Positions 17,321 through 26,108 of a stretch of DNA of 64,000 nucleotides are shown here, one piece after another. The DNA comes from Rivularia sp. T60_A2020_040 (GTDB taxonomy: Bacteria > Cyanobacteriota > Cyanobacteriia > Cyanobacteriales > Nostocaceae). The translations under genes were made by a program, and so were the position numbers. A model generated the notes under the pieces. That model saw only the letters and a list, made by a program, of their open reading frames with translations. It was not told the DNA's origin and did no database searches. The stretch's first letter is position 1; every line of letters starts with the position of its first letter. The stretch is from positions 1 to 64,000 of the forward strand of contig JACYMD010000122.1 in NCBI GenBank assembly GCA_015272215.1, in the 5' to 3' direction.

Positions 17321-17923
17321 TTACCAAATACTACTTAAATCCAACACAAAACCAGATAAAATATCTTCTCCGTTTAATGTTGAGGGATTATCTAATTTTT
17401 CAATCGGAATATTTGGACGATAGATATAAACAATACGTTCTTTTCTATCAATTAACCATCCCAATTTAGTACCGTTATTAATATATTCGAGCATCTTATC
17501 CTGCAAAACTTTTAAACTATCGCTTTCTGAACGCAATTTCACTACAAATTCCGGACAGATAGGAGCGAATTTTTTACGTAATTCGGCTGGTATTGCTTGC
17601 CAATCTGTTTTTTTTATCCAAGCCGCATCGAGGGAAAGTACAGCACCCGATGGTAATGTAAAACCACCACTCGAACCAAATCCGACACCCGTACCATCAA
17701 GTTTAGTCCAACACCATAATTGTCCGATTAAATCAAAGTTACGCTCTTCAGTTTCTGAACCTGTAGGGGACATAATCACAATTTCTCCATTAGCTTTACG
17801 TTCAATCTGAAAATCCTTATTTAGCTGACAAAATTCAAATAATTGTTCATCCGTCATACTAATAACGGGATGGAATTTTAACACTATTGGAGTAACTTCT
17901 GTTATCGTTAATTGTGCAGTCAT
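17321..17923 (-). CDS. Uma2 family protein (PD-(D/E)XK-like)
   Basis: A protein of about 200 residues in the Uma2 family, which is hugely expanded in cyanobacteria and has a restriction-endonuclease-like fold with no settled function. Typical blocks are VIMSPTGSETEERNFDLIGQL (about residues 48-68), LSLDAAWIKK (about 96-105), CPEFVVKLRSESDSLKVLQDKMLEYI (about 123-148) with the Glu-x-Lys-type core, and GWLIDRKERIVYIYRP. The ATG at 17923 is preferred over the TTG two codons earlier, with GGAGA upstream. Another member is at 44596-45174. Confidence 0.88.
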   Translation of the reverse strand: MTAQLTITEVTPIVLKFHPVISMTDEQLFEFCQLNKDFQIERKANGEIVIMSPTGSETEERNFDLIGQLWCWTKLDGTGVGFGSSGGFTLPSGAVLSLDAAWIKKTDWQAIPAELRKKFAPICPEFVVKLRSESDSLKVLQDKMLEYINNGTKLGWLIDRKERIVYIYRPNIPIEKLDNPSTLNGEDILSGFVLDLSSIW

Positions 17924-17957
17924 TTTCAATTTCTCCGATTGATTTCTTGCTTTTATT

Positions 17958-19064
17958 TTAGAATTGGTTCTGACAAATTACTTCACCCTTTCTATCAAAC
18001 AATACCACTCCAACTTTCATCTCTACATCCGCATACTTTTTCACATAACTTTGGGCTTTTTGAGTAATCTTTTGTGCTAAATTTTTAAACACCACATCAG
18101 CTAAATTCAATTCAATCAACTTTTTATGAGCTTCATCCGCTGTTTTTGCTTGTAAAACAGTTTGTACAGCGGCAATATCTCCCCCAACTTCCACCACAGC
18201 AGCAGCGATAATTTCTAATTTTGCATCAGCAATATGACTTGAAGTATTAAAAATTCCACCCGCTAACTTAATTAATTTTCCCTGATACCCCAACAATAAT
18301 ACTGACTCTGCTTTATACAATCCCGCTTCCACTAATAAAGCTCCCAACCAGTTACCTGTAGGAACTATCGCCGATTCTGGAATAGATAACCGTTGCGCCA
18401 CAGAGTAACCATTCGCACCAATACAAAATACTAAATTACGATTACTTTTCACCTTCTCTCGTAAGATACCGCGAAATTCCTCTAAATGATCAGCAGCAGA
18501 AAGCGGTTGAGAAATTCCACTAGTTCCCAACAAAGCCAAACCTTCTAAAATTCCAAAAGCTTCATTAGAAGTACGTTTTGCTAATTCCCTACCTTGAGGA
18601 AGAATTATTCTGACAGTAGCGATTTTATCTTCGGGAATTAAAGCTAATAAATTCGCTGTAAACAAACGACGAGCAAAGCTGTAAATTGCAGCTTCTCCCG
18701 TAGCGGTTTTTCCTAAACCTTCCCCAGCTTCTAAAATTAGTCTTTCTTCTTCTATTTGTCCTTTTATTTCTTCTTGTCGCGGCGATAACTTTACTAAAGC
18801 CCAAATAGGAGTATTTCTAGTTAAATCTAAATTATCACCGGGATTGCTCAGAGTAATTGCTAAAGCAGTATTTTTATCTAAAATAGCAACTTGCGCGATC
18901 GCAATTTCTGCATTCTCATCTAGCAAATCTAAAGATACCGACGCTAATTTTTCGGTAGTATTTCTTAAATTAATTAAAGCAGCCTTCGCAGCAGCCACCG
19001 CGAAAACGGGTAAAGTGTAACCGGGGAGAGGGGGAGACAAGGGGATGGGGAGATGGGGAGACAA
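17958..19064 (-). CDS. cbiD: cobalt-precorrin-5B C1-methyltransferase
   Basis: A 368-residue CbiD, which methylates C1 of cobalt-precorrin-5B in the cobalt-early (anaerobic) branch of corrin synthesis. Family landmarks are GYTLPVFAVAAAKAAL at the N-terminus, NPGDNLDLTRNTPIWALVKLSP, EAGEGLGKTATGEAAIY, VRIILPQGRELAKRTSNEAFGILEGLALLGTSGI, and LLLGYQGKLIKLAGGIFNTSSHIAD (quoted separately as blocks). The first 15 residues (SPHLPIPLSPPLP) are translated from a GGGAGACAAGGGG tandem repeat and have no in-frame ATG, only TTG. The true start is unclear and may be the TTG at 19040. The DUF1636 gene lies 35 bases upstream on the same strand. Confidence 0.9.
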   Translation of the reverse strand: MSPHLPIPLSPPLPGYTLPVFAVAAAKAALINLRNTTEKLASVSLDLLDENAEIAIAQVAILDKNTALAITLSNPGDNLDLTRNTPIWALVKLSPRQEEIKGQIEEERLILEAGEGLGKTATGEAAIYSFARRLFTANLLALIPEDKIATVRIILPQGRELAKRTSNEAFGILEGLALLGTSGISQPLSAADHLEEFRGILREKVKSNRNLVFCIGANGYSVAQRLSIPESAIVPTGNWLGALLVEAGLYKAESVLLLGYQGKLIKLAGGIFNTSSHIADAKLEIIAAAVVEVGGDIAAVQTVLQAKTADEAHKKLIELNLADVVFKNLAQKITQKAQSYVKKYADVEMKVGVVLFDRKGEVICQNQF

Positions 19065-19076
19065 GGGGAGAAAACC
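19020..19076. repeat. STRR (GGGAGACAAGGGGAT) inside cbiD 5' end
   Basis: Units of ggggagacaaggggatgggg repeat across the 5' end of cbiD. The same array type is found between genes at 6055 and 30682. Here it forms the first codons of the gene. Confidence 0.8.
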
Positions 19077-19099
19077 AGTAGAATTATGAGCTTTAACCT

Positions 19100-19489
19100 T
19101 TAAATACTGGGAATTCTTGCTAAAACGCTTTTTTTAAAAGCCTGGGGACGTTCTGACCAAGCCATTTTACCATCTGTTTTTTGATAATATAAATTGGCAC
19201 ATTCTAAGACTGCGGCAGATGTTTCGGAAAGTGCTTCTGAATCATGGTTTAAATTGCCAAATAAATATGTCATTTTACCGGGTGCAGAAAAAGCGACAGT
19301 ACAGGAATGACTGCAAGCACTCATGCATTCTACTGATTTCACGGTAAATTGTTTTGACAACATCCAATTCTGATGCTTTTCTTCAATTTCCTTTAACAGT
19401 TTTTCACCACCACTAGTACCTACACGCTTTCCATCTTGCCAAACACTGGCACAGCTTGAGCAAACTAAAATTGTGTGTTGATTTTCCAT
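19100..19489 (-). CDS. DUF1636 family metal-binding protein
   Basis: A 129-residue protein with cysteines CSSCASVW (about residues 10-17) and CMSACSHSC (about 55-63), in the DUF1636 family, which resembles thioredoxin-like 2Fe-2S ferredoxins. The family is often found with cobalamin genes, and here cbiD follows on the same strand. The inferred role is redox or metal handling connected to corrin synthesis; no reaction is established. The start is ATG at 19489 (MENQHTILV). Confidence 0.85.
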   Translation of the reverse strand: MENQHTILVCSSCASVWQDGKRVGTSGGEKLLKEIEEKHQNWMLSKQFTVKSVECMSACSHSCTVAFSAPGKMTYLFGNLNHDSEALSETSAAVLECANLYYQKTDGKMAWSERPQAFKKSVLARIPSI

Positions 19490-19647
19490 TATTTATGATG
19501 TTTATGATGTCTATAAATTTAAATAGTTATGATTTTTCTGCCATAACTTTATACAGTACCATTATTTTTACAAGCTACAGAATTTGGAATTTGATATATT
19601 AGATTGAAAATCTTTATATATGATTTCATAAACATCAGATAAATAAT

Positions 19648-19675
19648 GTAGAGACGTTGCACTGCAACGTCTCCC
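19648..19675. repeat. GTAGAGACGTTGCA palindromic repeat
   Basis: gtagagacgttgcactgcaacgtctcc is a near-perfect palindrome of the same family as the desB terminator, with TTG in place of TAG and a compensating change on the other arm. The compensating change suggests that pairing is maintained. Confidence 0.7.
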
Positions 19676-19731
19676 TAGATTCCAATTTGTATCGAGAACC
19701 AATTGAAATATATCGTTGTAAGGAACATCCT

Positions 19732-20925
19732 TTATTTCGTAGATTTAGCGATGGTTTCCAGCTGCAATCCAGGGGGATAGTTACCTTCTTCCTTAACCCT
19801 CTTAATCTCAGCATCACTAATACGTAAATTTAATTTTTGCGCTAATGCCCGTAAAATATCTCCTCGATCAATTAAACCCGCTACAGCCCCTGCTGGTGAA
19901 AGTACGGTAACACGCTGCAATTTCTCCTTTTCTAATTTGATAATTACTTCAGCTAAACTCATTGATTCTTTGACTGTGGGAATTTGATCTAAAGGACGTA
20001 CTATACTTTGTAAGGTTTGAGTTTCCCATAAACTTCTTTCTATAACTTGTAAATCAGCAATAGAAACCATTCCTTGATAGCGCCCATCTCTATCGGCAAA
20101 GTAAACCTGAGATTGATTGTTTGCAAGCAAGTATTCGTCAGCAAAATAACGTAAAGATTTATCAGCATCGACTACGCGAAATTCTCTAGTCATGGCATCA
20201 CTGGCAACCATTGCTAACAACGTTTCCTGTAGAGTAGTGACACGTTCGTAATTTTTTGCATTGCGAATACCAAACCAACCCAACAAAGCAATCCACAAAC
20301 CCGTGATTAATTCACCTGTAAAATAATCTACTACCAAACCCAACGCGATCGCAGCATAACCTAAAATCTGTCCGGTTTTTGCTGCTAAACGTACTGCTTG
20401 AAAACGGTTCCCGGTAGCTTTCCAAAGTGCTGCTTTTAAAACTTGTCCACCGTCGAGGGGTAAGCCGGGAATTAAATTAAATAAGGCTAAAACTAAATTA
20501 ATTCTGGCTAAATCACTCAACATCATATGTAGAGCAATAGTCTCTGGTATGGCAGCAGCTATCAAAGTTAACAAAACAGACAATGCGATACTTACCAAAG
20601 GACCGGCGATCGCCACTTGAAATGCTTTGCCTGGAGTCTTTGATTCTTCTTCGATTGCAGCAATTCCACCAAAGAAAAATAGCGTAATTGAATTAACTTT
20701 AATGCCTTGTTTTTTTGCTACTAAGCTATGACCTAATTCATGTAAAATTACGGAGCCAAACAACAAAAATGCCATTACCGCCCCAGCACTCCAACCTTGA
20801 ATGGTTCCTAATTCCTGGTAAGATACTCCAAAGTTGAGAGTTACTAAACCCAAGATTAAGAACCATAAAGGGTCTAAAAATAGGGGAATTCCGAATAAGG
20901 AGCCAATTCGCCAACTATTTTGCAT
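19732..20925 (-). CDS. site-2 protease family protein with CBS pair
   Basis: A 397-residue intramembrane zinc metalloprotease (S2P/M50). Such proteins release membrane-tethered regulators by cleavage inside the bilayer. About six hydrophobic segments lie in residues 1-225. The zinc motif is HELGH (about 62-66, in VILHELGHSLVAKKQG) and the third ligand is in NLIPGLPLDGGQVL (about 151-164). Two CBS domains follow: about 236-305 (VASDAMTREFRVVDADKSL) and 308-375 (DQIPTVKESMSLAEV), usually adenylate or ligand sensors. The target substrate is unknown. It is transcribed alone. Confidence 0.92.
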   Translation of the reverse strand: MQNSWRIGSLFGIPLFLDPLWFLILGLVTLNFGVSYQELGTIQGWSAGAVMAFLLFGSVILHELGHSLVAKKQGIKVNSITLFFFGGIAAIEEESKTPGKAFQVAIAGPLVSIALSVLLTLIAAAIPETIALHMMLSDLARINLVLALFNLIPGLPLDGGQVLKAALWKATGNRFQAVRLAAKTGQILGYAAIALGLVVDYFTGELITGLWIALLGWFGIRNAKNYERVTTLQETLLAMVASDAMTREFRVVDADKSLRYFADEYLLANNQSQVYFADRDGRYQGMVSIADLQVIERSLWETQTLQSIVRPLDQIPTVKESMSLAEVIIKLEKEKLQRVTVLSPAGAVAGLIDRGDILRALAQKLNLRISDAEIKRVKEEGNYPPGLQLETIAKSTK

Positions 20926-21274
20926 AATATTTTCCCCATACCAGATTTTCTGATTTCAGTTCAAAATGCAATAAAATTTAATTTTTGATTCTTTCTAATT
21001 CAAATCTTGTATTCAAATATTCCAAATACAAATAATCAAAGAATGCTTTTTGAACTGCTCTATCTTTTAGGATAAACAATTATTGCAAACGCCATGATAC
21101 GCAAATTATTCGGAAAACTTCACTTTCATGGTTCGGTCTCGATCAATAATTAAAGAACAGGTTAAAGGTTAAAGGTTAAAGGTTAAAGGTTAAAGGTATA
21201 ACAACTCCGGTGGTACCAACTCCCGTACAGACGTAGCAATACGCCCCGTCTCTACAAAACCAACTCCCAACTCT
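20926..21274. other. repeat-containing spacer
   Basis: No gene is seen. GGTTAAA heptamers run at 21160-21197, and a palindromic-family relative (cagacgtagcaatacgcccc) lies at about 21230-21255. The same combined module recurs at 30757-30788. Confidence 0.6.
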
Positions 21275-23272
21275 TTAACCTGCACTTAACTGCTTTCTAA
21301 CTTCAACCTCTTCAACTACCAACAATTCTCTTAACACCCTTGCTACTGCTTTTTGGGCGATTTGAGAGACAACTTGCTGTCCTAAAAGTTGTACATTTGG
21401 ATTAACTATAGTTTTGCTAATTCCCTCAATCGCTTTTGATAAATCAAAATTACCGCCTTCTTGGAGAATTTTGATGATATTCTTGATATGTTCTAGGGTT
21501 TGCTGTTCTTCACTAGATGCACTAGGAGTTTTGGTAATCGCAGTTACACCAACTCTTTCACGCAATACATAAGTAAGGTTGTGCAATAAATTTCTGCCTA
21601 ATGCATCAAATCCTTTAAACAATTCATCTACTAGCTTAGTACGAATAAAAGCACCACGCTCTGACGCTAAAAATTCTAAACCTTGATCCAATGCTTCGCT
21701 AGAATTATAATCTTGAGAATTGCGAGCATTTTTTAACAAGTTTTCTAAGCGATTCCAACGAAAACGACCATCTTTAAATAATAAGTCTTTTAACGAAGCT
21801 CTTAATTGAGGTGATGGATCTGTTAATAATCGTTTGGAAACGTAAGGATATGCTTCGCTGAGAACTTTAAAATTCGGGTCAATATATATTGCAATCCCTT
21901 CTAATGTCACCAAAGAACGAATAATCAAAGCATAATATGGAGGTACGCGGAAGGGATATTCGTACATCAAAGATGATAAATCATCAGTGATAGTTTTAAT
22001 ATTTAAATCCGCAACCGAAGCACCTTGAGCATCAGCGAAAACTTTGCCGAATGCTGGAATAATCGGGGTTAAATCGACATCTGGTGTTAAGAAATCTAAC
22101 TTCACATAATCATGGGCTAAAGCATCAAAATCGCGGTTAACCACATGAACAATTGCTTCAATTAAACCATAACGCTGCTGTGGCTGAACTTCGCTCATCA
22201 TGCCAAAATCCAGATAAGCTAATTTCCCATCATAAGTAGCTAATAAATTGCCGGGGTGAGGATCTGCATGGAAAAATCCATGTTCTAATAATTGACGTAA
22301 GGAACATTGCACCCCTACTTCTACTAAATAACGAGCATCTATACCCAAAGCTGCAATTTCTTCTACTTGAGTTAATTTAATGCCGTTAATCCATTCCATC
22401 GTCAACACACGACGATTAGTATATTCCCAGTATATTTTCGGAACATATACGTCTTTTAAATGACCATAAAGTTGAAAGAAACGCTCGGCATTTTCTCCCT
22501 CGTTAACATAATCCATCTCCTCGAATATCCGCTCTCCTAGCTCATCAAGGATACCGACTAAATCGCTTCGCACTTGCTTCATTGCTTTTTGTCCCCAAGC
22601 CGATAATCGACGCAGGATGTACAAATCAATGGTTATGCGTTCGCGTAAGTCGGGGCGTTGGACTTTGACGGCGACTTGTTCACCTGTACTTTTTAACTTG
22701 GCTTTATAAACTTGTCCTAAAGAAGCTGCGGCGATTGGTTCTGGTGTAAGTTCGGTATAAATATCTTCGGGAGGCGCACCAAGTTCTTCTTCAATAAATT
22801 GATAAGCAAGTTGGTTGGAAAAAGGTGGTAATTTATCTTGTAGTTGAGTTAATTCTTCTAAATAAACCGGAGGAACTAAATCCGGTCTTGTAGATAATGC
22901 TTGTCCGATTTTAATATATGCCGGTCCCAGATTCGTCAGCAATATTCGCAATTGCACAGCCCGACGATGATCAGTTTTGACATTTTTACCAAGTTTGATA
23001 TCCCACCACAAACCCAACGCAAAGCTGATTACAGGGGCTAAAACCGTGAATATACGTTTCCATACCTGTACAGGTCTTTTTCGGTAGTGCGCTGCGATTC
23101 CTAGGGGATTATAGCGCAATCCTAAATGTTCGCTGGTTGTGGCTTCTAACAACCGACTCTTTCGGTCTGCTTGTAAAGCTGGTAATTTAACAATAGTAGA
23201 ATCTACTTGATCTGCAAGCACTAATTTTCTCTCTTTAAGTGTGGATTTAGGAGGAACTGTCTTGATATTCAT
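21275..23272 (-). CDS. ABC1/UbiB atypical kinase family protein
   Basis: A 665-residue member of the ABC1 (AarF/UbiB/ADCK) family, atypical kinases linked to prenylquinone synthesis and chloroplast or cyanobacterial plastoglobule and stress functions. The KxGQ signature is in AYIKIGQALSTRPDLVP (about residues 134-150), the Ala-rich loop in PIAAASLGQVYKAKL (about 177-191), the catalytic region in FFHADPHPGNLLATYDG (about 338-354) and the metal site in YLDFGMMSEV. The C-terminal 150 residues have coiled-coil character, and a hydrophobic segment is possible near 76-95. Cyanobacteria carry several paralogues, so the substrate is not assignable. Confidence 0.92.
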   Translation of the reverse strand: MNIKTVPPKSTLKERKLVLADQVDSTIVKLPALQADRKSRLLEATTSEHLGLRYNPLGIAAHYRKRPVQVWKRIFTVLAPVISFALGLWWDIKLGKNVKTDHRRAVQLRILLTNLGPAYIKIGQALSTRPDLVPPVYLEELTQLQDKLPPFSNQLAYQFIEEELGAPPEDIYTELTPEPIAAASLGQVYKAKLKSTGEQVAVKVQRPDLRERITIDLYILRRLSAWGQKAMKQVRSDLVGILDELGERIFEEMDYVNEGENAERFFQLYGHLKDVYVPKIYWEYTNRRVLTMEWINGIKLTQVEEIAALGIDARYLVEVGVQCSLRQLLEHGFFHADPHPGNLLATYDGKLAYLDFGMMSEVQPQQRYGLIEAIVHVVNRDFDALAHDYVKLDFLTPDVDLTPIIPAFGKVFADAQGASVADLNIKTITDDLSSLMYEYPFRVPPYYALIIRSLVTLEGIAIYIDPNFKVLSEAYPYVSKRLLTDPSPQLRASLKDLLFKDGRFRWNRLENLLKNARNSQDYNSSEALDQGLEFLASERGAFIRTKLVDELFKGFDALGRNLLHNLTYVLRERVGVTAITKTPSASSEEQQTLEHIKNIIKILQEGGNFDLSKAIEGISKTIVNPNVQLLGQQVVSQIAQKAVARVLRELLVVEEVEVRKQLSAG

Positions 23273-23386
23273 TTACTTACCGCCGCATCACAGTTAAAAC
23301 GTTAAGTATTGTAACAATCGCTTTCATCAGTGTAACCTATTAGGTCAAAGGTAAGGTGGATAGTGGATGGTGCAAAATAATAACCG

Positions 23387-23463
23387 TCAACTCTCAACCT
23401 ATAACGTTTAACTCATAACCTATAACCTTTGACCTATAACCTTTGACCTTTGACCTTTGATCT
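23387..23463. repeat. STRR (TTTGACC / ATAACC units)
   Basis: Heptameric TTTGACC and CTATAAC variants lie between the divergent ABC1 kinase gene and recN. The surrounding 315-bp gap has no other recognisable feature. Confidence 0.75.
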
Positions 23464-23587
23464 TTTAAACTAAGTTTGGTACAGTTGTTCGGGAGTAATA
23501 GTAGCTATTCGAGGTTGTTTAGGTTTAATTTATAGTATCCCAAGTGTAGAACTATCCTGCGTCTGCCTTAACGGAGAATTTGGCTGA

Positions 23588-25363
23588 ATGTTGCTCTCCC
23601 TTTATATAGAAAATTTTGCTTTAATCGACAAATTAGAATTGGAATTCGGTGCTGGGTTAAATGTCCTTACTGGTGAAACCGGCGCTGGAAAATCGATTAT
23701 TCTTGATGCGATTGATGCTGTCTTGGGTGGAAAAGTCTCTAGTCGTGTGATTCGCACTGGCAGTCAACGAGCCATGATTGAAGGTACTTTTACTTCTCAT
23801 TCTGCTTTGGCTGCTTGGTTGACAGAACAAGAAATTGATTTACTTGATGAAAATTCAGTAGTTATCAGTCGGGAAATTACCGCTAATACTAGTAATATCC
23901 GCAGTCGATCGCGAGTCAATGGGGTTTTGGTAAATCGCCAATTAATGAATGGTTTGCGGGAACGTCTTGTGGAAATTACTGCCCAAGGACAAACTGTAGA
24001 GGTGGGACAATCGGCAAAGGTTCGCAACTGGCTCGATACTTATGGCGGTGATGGGTTAGGGAAGCAACGTTCCTTGGTAGCTGCGGCTTTTAACCGTTAT
24101 CAGGAAGCACATTCGTTATTAGAACGTCGTCGCACTTCCGAACGGGAACGCTTACAAAAACTTGATTTGCTGACTTATCAAGCTAAAGAATTGGGAGATG
24201 CTAATCTTAACGAACCCAACGAACTTGAAAAACTTTTGCAAGAACAAGAACGTCTCAATCATGTTGTTGAATTACAACAGATGAGTTACAAAGTTTACCA
24301 AGCTTTGTATCAAAGCGATGGCGGAGATTCCACCGTTTGTGATTTGCTCGGTGATAGCGAAGCGACATTGATCAATATGGTAGAGTTCGATACTGAGGAA
24401 CTGCAACCGCTGTTGGAATTGATTCGGGATGCTCAAACAGCCGTTACAGAAGTAGCTCGACAAATGAATGCTTATGGAGATGGTTTAGAAGCAGATCCAC
24501 AACGATTGGATGAAGTCGAAGAACGAGTTCGGGAATTAAAGCAAATTTGTCGCAAATATGGTCCCTCACTTGCTGAAGTCATCGAACATTATAATGGAAT
24601 TCAAGCACAGTTAGAGGAACTTAACGATGGGGAAAAATCCATTGAAAGTTTGGAAAAACTTGAACTCGAACGTTTAGAAGAACTCACATCTCATTGTCAA
24701 GTACTAACGAAATTGCGTAGCGCTACAGCTGCTTTATTAGAAGCGGAAATAATTAGGGAACTTAAACCCTTAGCAATGGACAAGGTGCAATTTAAGGTTG
24801 AGGTAGCACCCATTCCCCCCACTGCAAACGGCAGTGATAAAATCGGCTTTTTGTTTAGTCCCAATCCCGGAGAGCCGCTACAACCGCTATCAGAAACTGC
24901 TTCTGGTGGTGAAATGAGCCGCTTTTTACTAGCCTTGAAAGCCAGTTTCTCAGCTTCAGATAGCCCAGGAACAATGGTATTTGACGAAATCGATGTCGGT
25001 GTTTCCGGAAGAGTTGCACAAGCGATCGCCGAAAAGTTGCATCAATTAAGTTTGCAGTTTCAAGTATTGTGTGTTACTCACCAACCCTTAGTAGCAGCAA
25101 TGGCAGACAGGCATTTTCACGTTAAGAAACAAGTAGTTAATCAAATTAAAGGTAGTAAAGAAGACAACGGACATGGTGAAGAACGTACCGTAGTCAGAAT
25201 TACAGCCTTGGATAACTTAGATCAAAGACGGGATGAGTTAGCACAGCTAGCAGGTGGAAAATCAGCTTCAGATGCTGTCGCTTTCGCCGAATCTTTACTC
25301 GCAAAAGCCGCAACTCATCGAGAAGGGAAGGAGAAAGTTAAAGGGAGGAAGAAGAAACCGTAA
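23588..25363 (+). CDS. recN: DNA repair protein RecN
   Basis: A 591-residue SMC-like ATPase that acts early in recombinational repair of double-strand breaks. The Walker A motif GETGAGKSI (about residues 28-36) sits in the N-terminal head, a coiled coil runs over about 170-370, and the C-terminal head has the ABC signature ETASGGEMSRFLLALK (about 436-451), Walker B TMVFDEIDVGVSG (about 461-473) and the H-loop VLCVTHQPLVAAMADRHF (about 492-509). The tail is Lys-rich (GKEKVKGRKKKP). Length is a little above E. coli RecN. The start is ATG at 23588. Gene 25450 follows after 86 bases. Confidence 0.95.
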   Translation: MLLSLYIENFALIDKLELEFGAGLNVLTGETGAGKSIILDAIDAVLGGKVSSRVIRTGSQRAMIEGTFTSHSALAAWLTEQEIDLLDENSVVISREITANTSNIRSRSRVNGVLVNRQLMNGLRERLVEITAQGQTVEVGQSAKVRNWLDTYGGDGLGKQRSLVAAAFNRYQEAHSLLERRRTSERERLQKLDLLTYQAKELGDANLNEPNELEKLLQEQERLNHVVELQQMSYKVYQALYQSDGGDSTVCDLLGDSEATLINMVEFDTEELQPLLELIRDAQTAVTEVARQMNAYGDGLEADPQRLDEVEERVRELKQICRKYGPSLAEVIEHYNGIQAQLEELNDGEKSIESLEKLELERLEELTSHCQVLTKLRSATAALLEAEIIRELKPLAMDKVQFKVEVAPIPPTANGSDKIGFLFSPNPGEPLQPLSETASGGEMSRFLLALKASFSASDSPGTMVFDEIDVGVSGRVAQAIAEKLHQLSLQFQVLCVTHQPLVAAMADRHFHVKKQVVNQIKGSKEDNGHGEERTVVRITALDNLDQRRDELAQLAGGKSASDAVAFAESLLAKAATHREGKEKVKGRKKKP

Positions 25364-25449
25364 TTTCATTTAAAGATTTAATATAAAGATTTAATTTAAA
25401 GGGCTGCATCAAAAATTTGTTGAGCAGTTAGGTTTAGTTGAGCAAATTT

Positions 25450-26058
25450 ATGTCTTACAGAGATTTCAGTATTGCTAAAGTCAAACAAAAGTTCAATCTA
25501 ACATTGGTAGAAGGTAAACGTTTTCTTCCAGAAATTGAATCTGTTTTACCAAGTTCCTATTTGGCGGAATTCTTAGAAGAAAGTATTCCTCTAGCAATTG
25601 CAATGGGTTCAGAGAAAGCACGTTCCGAATTGATAATTAGTCCAATTTTATTTGAATTACGAAAGCTTCTAAATCGGGAAATCAGCTTTTTTTCTGGTGA
25701 AGAATTCAACGTTGATGCAACTGCGGGATTAACGGGGTTTTGTGATTTTCTCATCAGTCTTTCTCCCGAACAATTATTTATTGAAGCTCCAGCAGTAGTA
25801 ATCATAGAAGCCAAGAAAGAAAATCTAAAAGGTGGTTTGGGACAGTGTATTGCTGAAATGATTGCAGCGCAGAAATTTAATGCGGAGAATAATAAATCTA
25901 TTTCAACTGTATATGGAAGCGTTACCAGTGGAAATTTATGGAGTTTTTTGAAATTAGAAAATACTACAGTAACCATTGATTTGACAGAATACTTAATTCC
26001 CCCAGTGGAACAATTATTAGGGATTTTGGTATGGATGGTGCGCTCTGGGTTAGATTGA
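25450..26058 (+). CDS. PD-(D/E)XK-like protein of unknown role
   Basis: A protein of about 202 residues that I do not recognise as a named family. The block VDATAGLTGFCDFLISLS (about residues 85-102) and then VVIIEAKKENLKGGLGQC (about 115-132) have the D...E-x-K arrangement of the restriction-endonuclease fold, like proteins related to type I R-subunit N-termini. It could be a nuclease or an inactive relative. The ATG at 25450 is chosen over the TTG at 25438, which has no better RBS. It lies between recN and the malic enzyme gene, same strand. Confidence 0.72.
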   Translation: MSYRDFSIAKVKQKFNLTLVEGKRFLPEIESVLPSSYLAEFLEESIPLAIAMGSEKARSELIISPILFELRKLLNREISFFSGEEFNVDATAGLTGFCDFLISLSPEQLFIEAPAVVIIEAKKENLKGGLGQCIAEMIAAQKFNAENNKSISTVYGSVTSGNLWSFLKLENTTVTIDLTEYLIPPVEQLLGILVWMVRSGLD

Positions 26059-26108
26059 TATGTCAAGTATTATAAGCTAAGTTAATATTTCGTCATCTAC
26101 CGATTACA

